A DNA stretch of 12,056 bases from VRUE01 sp046733315. GTDB taxonomy: Bacteria; Actinomycetota; Thermoleophilia; Solirubrobacterales; 70-9. A model generated the notes under the pieces. The model had not been told where the DNA came from, did no database searches, and saw only the letters and a list, made by a program, of their open reading frames with translations. The stretch spans positions 1 to 12,056 of the forward strand of contig JBKPOV010000164.1 in assembly GCA_046733315.1 (NCBI GenBank), read 5' to 3'. Made by a program: the position numbers and the translations under genes. Below, piece after piece: positions 1 to 6,818 of this stretch. How positions within the stretch are numbered: position 1 is the stretch's first letter; every line of letters begins with the position of its first letter.

Positions 1-813
1 GAAGTGGATCGCTACAAGGCTGCAAAGGTCCGCGAGCGTGAGCAAGGGTTGGTCGAGCGGCCGCTGTCCAACCGGACCATCAACAAGACGTTGACTCGGC
101 TGGGCCAGATTCTCGATGCTGCTGTCCGCTACGACCTGATCGAACACAACCCGGTCAAGACGAGGGTGGAGAAGCTGAAAGAGACCGAGCCAAAGCGGGC
201 GCGGCTGACGGGCGAGCAAGTCCAGGCGCTTCTCCGCGCTGCGGGATCACATCGGGCGCTGCTCGCTACCGCGATCATGGCCGGGGGGCTCCGCGTTTCC
301 GAGTTGACGCACCTGCGCTGGCGCGACCTCGATCTACGCGACGGCCTGCTCAACGTAGCTGCCTCCAAGACCGACGCCGGCGTCCGCCAAGTCGTCCTTG
401 AGCCCGAGCTGGTGCAGCTCCTCCGCGAGCACAAAGACGCAGCCGAGTGGACCGAGCCGAACGACTTCGTATTCGCGGGCCGCATCCGCGAGAAGCCCCG
501 CGAGCGCAACACCGTCCGCACCCGCATCCTCTACGGAGCCATCGAGAAGGCAAACGAGAAGCTCGCGGTCGAAGATCGCCCGCCGCTGCCGGAGGGCATC
601 ACGTTCCACTCGCTCCGTCGAACCTACGCCGCCCTACGGGCCGAGCTGGGCGAGCATCCAGCTATCACCGCCGCCCAGATGGGCCACCGCGATCCGCGCA
701 TGACCTTGCGCGTCTACACGGATGTCACCGGCATGGCACCACGAACCCGGATGGGCGGGTTGCTCTCGGACGATTCCTGGCACCACTGCGAGACGGAGAT
801 CAGGGACAGTTAG
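1..813 (+). CDS. Tyrosine recombinase / phage-type integrase, C-terminal part (5' end outside window)
   Basis: Site-specific DNA recombinase that cuts and rejoins DNA through a phosphotyrosine; acts on attachment sites of a mobile element. Numbering from the GTG at 4, the full active-site set is visible: R97 in GGLRVSEL, K122 in SKTDAG, H202 and R205 in HSLRR, H228 in GHRD, and the nucleophile Y238 in RVYTD. Residues 22-50 match only the last helices of the core-binding domain, and the frame is open to base 1, so the true start and perhaps 60-100 residues lie left of the window; the GTG at 4 is not a believable start. The catalytic domain looks intact, so the enzyme is probably active. It converges on the unknown ORF that ends at 839, with only 25 bases between them. 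A tRNA-Asp gene 1.4 kb away is a candidate target site. Family certain; specific element unknown. Confidence 0.93.
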   Translation, partial: EVDRYKAAKVREREQGLVERPLSNRTINKTLTRLGQILDAAVRYDLIEHNPVKTRVEKLKETEPKRARLTGEQVQALLRAAGSHRALLATAIMAGGLRVSELTHLRWRDLDLRDGLLNVAASKTDAGVRQVVLEPELVQLLREHKDAAEWTEPNDFVFAGRIREKPRERNTVRTRILYGAIEKANEKLAVEDRPPLPEGITFHSLRRTYAALRAELGEHPAITAAQMGHRDPRMTLRVYTDVTGMAPRTRMGGLLSDDSWHHCETEIRDS

Positions 814-838
814 AACACCCAACAGGCTTGAGAGGCAA

Positions 839-1912
839 TCAGTCCTGTTTCCCTTTTCCAGCGAAAGCATCGAGAAACCGATCCGCGTCCAGAGCGATTA
901 CAACCTGTGCCATCTCGTCAGCAAGAACATCCAGACTCGCCTCAGCGGCTTTTTTTAACACGCCTGACGAGCCCTCCAGTTCGCTCGCTCTTCGTGCCCG
1001 CAAAGATTCAAGGAAAAGAAATCGAGCCCAGCCATAGGAAATCCAGGACCGAAGAGGGTCTAGAAAGGCTGGTTGACTCCACCATTCAGGATGCAGGTGC
1101 AGTCGTCCGGCCTCGGCGTGCGCCCAAGGCCAGGCTCCCAGGCGGTGGAGGAGCTTACGTCCCTCCCGTACGGCTCGCTTGGCCTCGCTTGGATTTCCGC
1201 GGTTGCCTTGGGCGTCGACATGTCCGCGCCACTGCTGAGCCTTACTTAGCTGTGCATATGGAGCGGCCACCAAGTCATGGCCAACCGCGCATTCGATGCG
1301 CAAGATCGAGGCTCCATTTCGCCCAAAGCGTTTCCCTTGGAGGAGGTTGCCGCTGCGAAGCTCTATATCTCCGGGCGTGCGACGCGGGAGCCGGTCGAAG
1401 ATTGGAACCCCGGGCTCCCGTACACCCCCGTCTGCCAGCCAAAGCGTGGTTTCGGCAGTACGCATCGCTCCACGCCCGATGCCTCGTTCCCCTATACCGG
1501 CAGCAACCAGAGCGAGGGCCAGGGCGTGGGCGCGATTCCAGGCCCGCGCAATTCGCTCCTCACGAACGCGCTGCTCTGGGCGCGGCGCTTCGCTCGGATG
1601 ACGCGGCGGCGTGTGCGCATCTTTCGTAGCTCGGCCTTGATGGACGCGGCTTCCGTCGTCACGTTCGGTGACCGTCATCTCATACGGCGGCTCTACCTCC
1701 GTCCAGTCCGCGGCAGTTAGAGGCAGAATCGACGTGTTCGTATAGAGGACATCCCCCCCTTGTGGCGCAATCGCGTCGAGCCAACTGGGCAAAGGCGGTT
1801 CAAACAAGCTCTCTCCAACAGCCGGGGCGGGTGGGGTGGCAGTTAAGGCGCGAGCCCTCGCTGCAATAGCCGCCTTTGATAGGGGCGGAAGCTGTGGAAC
1901 GCTCTCGGTCAA
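839..1912 (-). CDS. Hypothetical protein of the integrated element, function unknown
   Basis: I do not recognise this 357-residue protein. The frame starts at a TTG at 1912 (an in-frame stop follows at 1931-1933, and the next in-frame Met is residue 79), preceded by only a weak AGAAG. It has no signal peptide and no membrane segment. The N-terminal 50 residues are rich in Ala and Pro; residues 105-140 are charged then Ala/Leu-rich and look helical (RVREERIARAWNRAHALAL); the middle has GERGIGRGAMRTAETTLW, which could be a helix-turn-helix-like stretch, but this is only an impression. Residues 245-300 hold several Trp (LGAWPWAHAEAG, PEWWSQ), and the C-terminus (320-355) is a probable amphipathic helix. 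It lies between the integrase and tRNA-Asp, so it is probably cargo or a plasmid/phage-type function. The unusual start and odd composition leave open that the 5' end is truncated or misframed. Confidence 0.6.
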   Translation of the reverse strand: MTESVPQLPPLSKAAIAARARALTATPPAPAVGESLFEPPLPSWLDAIAPQGGDVLYTNTSILPLTAADWTEVEPPYEMTVTERDDGSRVHQGRATKDAHTPPRHPSEAPRPEQRVREERIARAWNRAHALALALVAAGIGERGIGRGAMRTAETTLWLADGGVREPGVPIFDRLPRRTPGDIELRSGNLLQGKRFGRNGASILRIECAVGHDLVAAPYAQLSKAQQWRGHVDAQGNRGNPSEAKRAVREGRKLLHRLGAWPWAHAEAGRLHLHPEWWSQPAFLDPLRSWISYGWARFLFLESLRARRASELEGSSGVLKKAAEASLDVLADEMAQVVIALDADRFLDAFAGKGKQD

Positions 1913-2250
1913 CTTCTGGAGTTTCGGAAATCAGGCAGACAGCCAAGCTTTCAGATGAAATACGAACGGAAAAAGCCGGATGGTGATTCAACCCGAATCG
2001 AGTTCGATCCCGCCATCGACCGCGCTGTTGCTCGCCTGCTCTTGCTGCCGGCCACGGCTTTTGTAGCCGCAGTTGCTCATGGTCTGGGCTTGGGCCCTTG
2101 GACGTGAGTCGCTGACCCCAAGGTAGACAAGGGCAACCGGCAGCGGAGCTGCCCATTGGGGCACCAGTGCCCGATGAGCCGGAAGTCAAAAGGCGAGGTA
2201 GATCCACAGGATAAGCCCGAAAACCACCCGCTTCCAGGCACTTCAACGAA
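1913..2250. other. Gene-poor stretch between the unknown ORF and tRNA-Asp
   Basis: About 340 bases with no gene I can support. On the + strand, 1955-2107 can encode 50 residues: a charged start (MKYERKKPDGD) followed by a hydrophobic run (LLLLPATAFVAAVAHGLGLG) that could be one membrane helix, but it has no ribosome binding site and could be chance. A minus-strand open frame (1800-2246) overlaps the start of the unknown protein in another phase and has poor coding character. A small hairpin with 5-bp arms 2055-2059 and 2065-2069 and loop TTTGT is present. If an element has integrated at the tRNA, its attachment junction and excision functions would be expected here; I could not identify either. 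Confidence 0.4.
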
Positions 2251-2324
<74 letters not shown>

Positions 2325-2331
2325 AAGGGAT

Positions 2332-2347
2332 GGGCGGATGGCCGCCC
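2332..2347. other. Short GC hairpin between metallopeptidase stop and tRNA-Asp
   Basis: GGGCGG (2332-2337) can pair with CCGCCC (2342-2347) around a 4-base loop. It sits 14 bases after the metallopeptidase stop, reading along the minus strand, and just before the tRNA 5' end. It could weakly end or process the transcript, but there is no T-run after it, and a 6-bp GC stem is common by chance in DNA of this composition. Confidence 0.25.
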
Positions 2348-2360
2348 GTCGTCAAGTATT

Positions 2361-3455
2361 TCAGGGTCGCTGGATTCGGAGGCGGAAGGGTCCTGCGTGG
2401 GGGCGGGTTGAGCGGATGACTAGGCGGAGGTGGTGGTCGCCGCAGACGGTGTAGTCGAGCTGTCGGGCGGGGTTGAGGTGGTTGCGGGAGCTGCGTAGGA
2501 GCCTGCCGGCACGGCTACGGAGGGCCAGTTCGTAGCCGTGCCTGGACAGGCTGCTTGGGCGCAGGCTGACCAATCCGTCGAGCGGCGTACGCAGGGACTC
2601 GACGGCTGCGCCCTCCCCCCTGGCCGGAACGCGCCCGGACAGCGTGAAGCTGGTCCGCCCCTGCCAGGGCGCAAGCGTGTCTTCGCGGATCGCGCGGAGG
2701 GCGGCCGCATCCGGCCGCAGGGCCGGGCTGTAGCGCCATGTGACCGGCAGGTCCGGGAAGCGGTAGTGGGCAAAGGCCTCGGCAAAAGCCTCGCCCGGAT
2801 CCTCGAAGTAATGGGTGCCCTCATCGCCCGGGTAGAAGCGGCCGCGCCGCTCCCCCTGGCAGACGCCCTCGACGCTGGCCCAGCGCTCCGGGCCCCAGTC
2901 GATCGCGCTGTCGAAGGGCGCCGGCATCTCGCGGTGCTGGGCGACGTGGTGGCCGTACTCGTGGGCGAGGACGAAGTCGAAGGTCGCGCCGTCGCCGTCG
3001 GCTTCCTCATAGCCGCCGATGACGATCTTGTTTTCGCCGGTGAAGTAGCAGGCCTCGGCGCCGAAGCCGCAGTCGAAGCCGAGCTGGAATTCGGTGTCGA
3101 GCTGGACCGAGACAAGGTCGACCTCGTCGCCGTGGATCAGGGTGCCGATGAAGTTGGCGACCCGCTGCGGGTCGGTGACGTTGCAGCTTTCCCCGCAAGC
3201 CTGGGTGACGGAGACGGCGATCGTGGCGCCGCTACCGTCGTTGATCGAGTAGCGCTGCGACGACGCGGATGCCGATATTCGCGCCGCCGCAGCGCCGGAC
3301 TCCCCCAACACGACGTCCCGCATCGGTACCGCTGGCCGCGACACCTCGAGCGAGAGGCCCCGGTTGGGAGGCTCGGCGACGGCCCCTCCCGGACCCGTCA
3401 GGAGAAGCAAGGTCATGGCTATGCCCGCAAGCGCCCCCGCCGGGCGCCGGCTCAC
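2361..3455 (-). CDS. Secreted zinc metallopeptidase (HExxH)
   Basis: Probable exported zinc endopeptidase of 364 residues. A signal peptide is clear (residues 1-27: RR, then AMTLLLLTGPGGAVA, cleavage after AVA). The catalytic motif is H165-E-Y-G-H169, two His zinc ligands and the general-base Glu, preceded by TFDFVLA. A second conserved-looking helix, PGEAFAEAFAHY (220-231), contains E222 and E226, either of which could be the third, gluzincin-type ligand. At least five Cys (87, 91, 129, 136, 199) fit an exported disulfide-bonded protein. The last 95 residues (from about 268) are strand-rich, resembling a bacterial pre-peptidase C-terminal beta-sandwich. The GTG start at 3455 overlaps the TGA of the small upstream ORF (GTGA) and has no strong ribosome binding site of its own, which suggests translational coupling. 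Substrate and exact MEROPS family not assigned. Confidence 0.82.
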   Translation of the reverse strand: MSRRPAGALAGIAMTLLLLTGPGGAVAEPPNRGLSLEVSRPAVPMRDVVLGESGAAAARISASASSQRYSINDGSGATIAVSVTQACGESCNVTDPQRVANFIGTLIHGDEVDLVSVQLDTEFQLGFDCGFGAEACYFTGENKIVIGGYEEADGDGATFDFVLAHEYGHHVAQHREMPAPFDSAIDWGPERWASVEGVCQGERRGRFYPGDEGTHYFEDPGEAFAEAFAHYRFPDLPVTWRYSPALRPDAAALRAIREDTLAPWQGRTSFTLSGRVPARGEGAAVESLRTPLDGLVSLRPSSLSRHGYELALRSRAGRLLRSSRNHLNPARQLDYTVCGDHHLRLVIRSTRPHAGPFRLRIQRP

Positions 3456-3778
3456 GGAGCGGGACCCGGCCTTATCTCGTAGGCGCGGGTGGGAAGCGAG
3501 GCCGAGAGCGGGCGGTGCGCCGGAACCACTCGACCGGCGGTGGCGGCGCGACGACTCCGCAACCTTCGCGCCGCCCAGCGCGGCTGCGCCGGCTCGACAC
3601 TGAGCAGGGAGCCCCAGGAGTCGGTCGCTTCCCCGGTTGCACCGGGCATCGCGCAGGCAGGGGCTGGCATGTACGCGAGGAGCGCCATCAGAGAAGAGAT
3701 CGCGAAGAGAACTAGGCGGGTCCCTGGCACCGCAAACGAGCTTGTCTTCGCGTCAACTGGGAACACGGTAGCGGCCAT
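3452..3778 (-). CDS. Possible small exported protein, coupled to the metallopeptidase
   Basis: A 108-residue frame from an ATG at 3778. The N-terminus (residues 1-43) looks like a real signal sequence: K11 and R21, then the hydrophobic run LVLFAISSLMALLAYMPAP and an A-C-A cleavage site around residue 43. The mature part is about 65 residues, starting acidic (GATGEATDSWG) then Arg/Pro-rich with no family resemblance. Its TGA overlaps the metallopeptidase GTG as GTGA, the usual sign of coupled translation, and the frame fills an otherwise empty 320-base gap. Against it: no Shine-Dalgarno before the ATG, and its Arg-rich second half could be chance reading of GC-rich DNA. It could be an inhibitor, chaperone or propeptide-like partner of the peptidase; this is guesswork from position only. 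Confidence 0.42.
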   Translation of the reverse strand: MAATVFPVDAKTSSFAVPGTRLVLFAISSLMALLAYMPAPACAMPGATGEATDSWGSLLSVEPAQPRWAARRLRSRRAATAGRVVPAHRPLSASLPTRAYEIRPGPAP

Positions 3779-3808
3779 TTGGCTGCGGGCAAAGGATCCG
3801 CCATACCA

Positions 3809-3839
3809 TTGATGTACCGAACTGAGGCACCGCGATATA
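3809..3839 (+). promoter_or_regulatory. Candidate sigma-70-type promoter for the cfa/MBL operon
   Basis: In the 96-base divergent gap, TTGATG (3809-3814) resembles a -35 box, and GATATA (3834-3839), the only AT-rich hexamer nearby, resembles a -10 box, at 19-base spacing. A transcript would start about 30 bases before the ATG at 3875. The spacing is slightly long and the evidence is only by eye. Confidence 0.25.
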
Positions 3840-3874
3840 GCGCTTCCTCTGCCCAAGTTTGGCGGAGACACCTG

Positions 3875-5196
3875 ATGAAAGACGGCGTCCGCAGCGACGA
3901 GGCAACGAAGATTGCGGTTCCGGTTGCGATCGGGGATCAGCTCGCCCGCGCGGCCTTCTCTCAGCTGCTGCGCCGGCTTCGGCGAGGCAGCATCGAGGTG
4001 CTGGAAGGCAGGCGGATTCACAGCTTTGGACCCGCGGATGCCGAGCTGCGGGCGACGGTGACGGTCCACGATCCCGCCGCTTGGCGCAGCGCCCTGCGCG
4101 GCAGCGTCGGCCTCGGCGAGACCTACGTTGACGGCCTCTGGGAGAGCGACGACCTGGTCGCGCTGATCCGCATCGCCACCCGGGAGCTTGGCGAGAGCGG
4201 CGGCCTGCGCGGCGCCGTCGCCAGGCTGCGGGGCTGGGCTCACCGAGTCCGCAACCTCGTGCCCGACAACACCCGCGCCCAAGCGAGGAAACACGTCGCC
4301 GCCCACTACGACCTCGGCAACGACCTCTTCGCCGCCTTCCTCGACGAGCGGATGCTCTACTCCTGCGCCTATTTCCCGCGCGAGGGCGCCAGCCTCGAGG
4401 AGGCGCAGTTGGCGAAGCTCGACCGGATCTGCCGCGAGCTGCGGCTCGGCCCAGACAACCACCTGCTGGAGATCGGCACCGGCTGGGGCGGCCTGGCGAT
4501 CCACGCGGCTCGCGAATACGGCTGCCGGGTGACGACGACGGCGATCTCCCCCGCTCAGCACGAGATGGCCTGCCGCCGCGTCCGCGAGGCTGACCTGACC
4601 GAGCGCGTCGTCGTGCTCGAGCGGGACTACGCGACCTGCGCGGCCGCTTCGACCGGCTCGCCTCAGTCGAGATGATCGAGGCGGTTGGCTGGCGGCACTT
4701 CGAGGAGTACTTCGGCCGCTGCAGCGAGCTGCTCAGCCCCGCCGGGCTGATGCTGCTGCAGGCGATCACGATCGACGACCGCCTCTACGAGGCCGAGAAG
4801 GGCACCCGCAGCTTCACCAACACCCACGTCTTCCCCGGCGGTTGCCTGCCCTCGAAGCAGCTGATCGCCGAGTGCCTCGCTCGCGTTACCGACATGCGTC
4901 AGGTATGGATGGATGACATCACCGCCCACTACCCACCCACCCTGGCCAGCTGGCGCGAGCGCTTCCTCGGCGCCTGGGAGCGGCTCCGCACCCGCGGCTA
5001 TGACGAGCGCTTCCGCCGCCTCTGGGAGTTCTACCTCTGTTCCTCGGAGGCGGGCTTTCGCGAGCGCCGGATCGGCGACGTGCAGCTGCTCCTAGCCAAG
5101 CCGGGGTGGCGATGGGGAGCTACCCGGCGGCTCGGTCTCGATAGCGAGCCAAGTCTGGGAGAGTTCGGGAACGCGCTCTACCGGAAGGAGAAGTGA
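3875..5196 (+). pseudogene. cfa: Cyclopropane-fatty-acyl-phospholipid synthase family methyltransferase, broken by one frameshift
   Basis: Family enzymes use S-adenosylmethionine to add a methylene (or methyl) group across double bonds of membrane phospholipid acyl chains. The start is ATG 3875, with GGCGGAG at 3861-3867 seven bases before it. Visible marks: AHYDLGND (143-150) followed by MLYSCAYF, and the SAM-binding motif LLEIGTGWGG (197-206). After Y252 (tac, 4628-4630) the first frame gives nonsense and stops at 4675. The next phase reads DLRGRFDRL-SVEMIEAVGW at once from 4633, the expected continuation, and runs to the TGA at 5196 (C-terminal part, SFTNTHVFPGGCLPS and so on). Restoring one base after 4630 gives a continuous protein of about 440 residues, the normal family length. 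The stop abuts the MBL gene start. Either a recent pseudogene or a sequence error; no slippery motif suggests programmed shifting. Fragments: 3875-4675 and the 4633-5196 phase. Confidence 0.88.
4628..4635 (+). other. One-base frameshift site in cfa
   Basis: The bases TACGCGAC read Tyr-Ala-Thr in the upstream phase. The downstream homologous phase begins at GAC (4633-4635), giving Asp-Leu-Arg. The family's usual DYRDL motif would need one extra base between 4630 and 4633 (for example TAC-CGC-GAC), so a single C appears lost next to an existing C. Both sides remain otherwise intact, with no other stops. Confidence 0.85.
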
Positions 5197-5943
5197 GTGA
5201 TCGTCGAGAGAACCGAGAATCCGCACTGGCTGTCCAACGCCTACCTCGTCGCCGACGAACCCGGGGGCGCCGGCGTGCTGATCGACGGCAACGACGACCT
5301 CGACCCCCTGCTGGAGCGAGCGGAGCGCGACGGGATCGAGATCACCCACATCCTGATCACCCACCCGCACGGCGATCACATAGCCGGGCTGGCGGGGGCC
5401 CAGCAAAGGCTCGGCGGCGTGCCGATGGTCGCCCACGCCGAGGCCGCGGCCGAAATCGATGAGGAGGTCGGGCAAACGATCGCCGACGGCGAGAAGCTCA
5501 GCACCGGCGGGTTGGAGATCGAAGCGCTGCTGACTCCTGGCCACGCCGCCGGCCACGTCGCCTTCCTCGTCAACAGCACCGACATCTTCACCGCTGATGT
5601 CCTCTTCAGGGGGACGGTCGGCGGCACGATGGCGCCTGGCGCGAGCGGCTTCGCCGACCTCAAGTCCTCGGTGATGAAGTTGATGGAGCTGCCGCCCGAG
5701 ACCGTCGTCCACCCCGGCCACCGCGAGCCGACGACGATCGGCGACGAGCGCGAGGCCAACCCCTTCGTGCAGATCTGGCGCGGTGAGGAGGAAACGGGCG
5801 CCGAGGAGGTCACCGTCTGGGGCCGCCCGGCGACGATGAAGCTCTGGGCCCCCGACTATGACGGCGGCAACAAGGCCTGGATCGTCTTCGCCGACGATGG
5901 CACAGAGGCCATCGTCGGCGGATCACAGGTGGAGCGGGGCTGA
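5197..5943 (+). CDS. MBL-fold metallo-hydrolase (glyoxalase II-like)
   Basis: Metallo-beta-lactamase fold hydrolase of 248 residues, cytoplasmic. The binuclear metal site is complete: T-H56-P-H58-G-D60-H61, H116 in TPGH, D134 in FTAD and H175 in HPGH. Overall order and length match glyoxalase II-like hydrolases (thioester or similar ester substrates), although substrate-binding residues of true glyoxalase II are not evident, so I do not call gloB. The last 45 residues (from about 203; EEVTVWGRPATMKLWAPDYDGGN) form an extra strand-rich tail after the MBL core. The start is GTG 5197, directly after the cfa TGA, with a strong GGAAGGAG (5183-5190) inside the end of cfa at 6-base spacing; so the gene can be translated even if cfa is broken. 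A large hairpin follows the stop. Confidence 0.88.
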   Translation: MIVERTENPHWLSNAYLVADEPGGAGVLIDGNDDLDPLLERAERDGIEITHILITHPHGDHIAGLAGAQQRLGGVPMVAHAEAAAEIDEEVGQTIADGEKLSTGGLEIEALLTPGHAAGHVAFLVNSTDIFTADVLFRGTVGGTMAPGASGFADLKSSVMKLMELPPETVVHPGHREPTTIGDEREANPFVQIWRGEEETGAEEVTVWGRPATMKLWAPDYDGGNKAWIVFADDGTEAIVGGSQVERG

Positions 5944-5993
5944 CGCCCATCCGACATTGACCACACCTGAGGTGGGTCAATGTCGGATGGGCG
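5944..5993 (+). terminator. Long perfect hairpin after the MBL gene, probable terminator
   Basis: Arms 5944-5962 and 5975-5993 are a 19-bp perfect inverted repeat (core CCCATCCGACATTGACC). Skipping the unpaired A5963, CACC (5964-5967) pairs with GGTG (5971-5974) around a TGA loop, so the stem totals 23 bp. It begins one base after the MBL stop and precedes the FHA gene. There is no T-tract, so this is not a textbook intrinsic terminator, but such hairpins commonly end transcripts in GC-rich Actinobacteria. It could also be a binding site for a dimeric regulator. Confidence 0.55.
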
Positions 5994-6038
5994 GTGCTAG
6001 CGCACCGGAAGCAGTGGGAGGCTCGTAGGATCAGGCCC

Positions 6039-6713
6039 GTGAGTGCCGAGCCGCGACAGACCAGCGCTGCCGAGCTGAAGGCGCAGATCGAGGCGGAACG
6101 GGGTGGGCGTCCTTTTCTCGTTCTGCGCGACGGCGAGGGCGAGCAACGGATCGTCACGATCGAGGAGGGCACTGCTGAGCTCTGGGTCGGGCGCGGCGAG
6201 GCGGCGGGGCTGCGGATCGACTGGGACGAGGAGGTCTCGGTACTGCATGCCCAGATCGAGGTCGTCGCCGGCGAGTGCACACTGCTCGACGACGGCCTCT
6301 CCCGCAATGGTTCCTTTGTTTGCGAGGAGCGGGTGCACGGTCGCAGGCGCCTGCGCGACGGCGATACCCTGCGCTTCGGCCGCACCACGGTGCTCTTCCG
6401 CCGACCCGGCGAGTCTGCCCCGGAAGCGACCGTCGCCGCCTCCGAGGTGCCGGCCGCGGCGACTATCTCGCCCGGCCAGCGCCGCGTCCTGCTCGCCCTC
6501 TGCCGGCCCTTCAAGGACGGCGCCGCCTTCGCCACTCCGCCGACGAACCAAGCGATCGCCGAGGAGTTGCACCTCAGCGTCGATGCGGTCAAGACGCACA
6601 TGCGGGCGCTCTTCGAGAAGCTTGAACTCGAGGACCTCCCGCAGAACCGCAAGCGTGTCGCCCTAGTCGAGCGAGCGCTGCAGAGCGGCGCCGTCGCGCC
6701 GCGCGACCTTTAG
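6039..6713 (+). CDS. FHA domain protein with C-terminal LuxR/sigma-4-like helix-turn-helix
   Basis: A 224-residue probable phosphopeptide-sensing transcription regulator. Residues 40-122 form an FHA domain: V-G51?R-type start (WVGRGEAAGL, 49-58), the S67-x-x-H70 signature (SVLHAQIE), then LLDDGLSRNGSFV (82-94) and the closing RLRDGDTLRFG (104-114). FHA domains bind phosphothreonine peptides, so a Ser/Thr kinase elsewhere in the genome is the likely partner. Residues 143-215 follow a Pro/Ala linker and read as a DNA-binding domain: ISPGQRRVLLALCRPF, then TNQAIAEELHLSVDAVKTHMRAL, a LuxR/sigma-4-type helix-turn-helix. I chose GTG 6039, with AGGA at 6027-6030 eight bases away; the frame is open back to a GTG at 5994, but that lies inside the large hairpin. 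Related FHA-HTH proteins are frequent in Thermoleophilia (recalled, not searched). Confidence 0.82.
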   Translation: MSAEPRQTSAAELKAQIEAERGGRPFLVLRDGEGEQRIVTIEEGTAELWVGRGEAAGLRIDWDEEVSVLHAQIEVVAGECTLLDDGLSRNGSFVCEERVHGRRRLRDGDTLRFGRTTVLFRRPGESAPEATVAASEVPAAATISPGQRRVLLALCRPFKDGAAFATPPTNQAIAEELHLSVDAVKTHMRALFEKLELEDLPQNRKRVALVERALQSGAVAPRDL

Positions 6714-6818
6714 CCCTCCGGCTCCATCTGGACACATATGCGATTGGAGCCCGTGCGCTTTGTGCCCACACTCCATCGTTAGCTCTAAGGAAGGCCGAAA
6801 AACGTAGGAGGGAGAGCA

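Noticed and set aside
1800..2246. 148-codon minus-strand frame overlapping the start of the unknown ORF
   Set aside because: Poor coding character, overlaps a better frame and no start signal; considered as the frameshifted 5' end of the unknown gene but no join was convincing.
2538..3482. 314-codon plus-strand frame opposite the metallopeptidase
   Set aside because: The minus strand shows a signal peptide and HEYGH; the plus frame is Arg/Gly-rich with no recognisable features.
3779..4561. Upstream extension of the small exported ORF, open on the minus strand to 4561
   Set aside because: Beyond ATG 3778 it only mirrors the cfa coding region; only the 3452-3778 part could be independent.
4621..4640. 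Programmed ribosomal frameshifting in cfa
   Set aside because: No heptameric slippery sequence or downstream pseudoknot visible; a lost base is simpler.
3753..4769. Long Arg/Ser-rich minus-strand frame opposite cfa
   Set aside because: Low-complexity Arg/Ser/Pro reading of the complement of a clear methyltransferase.
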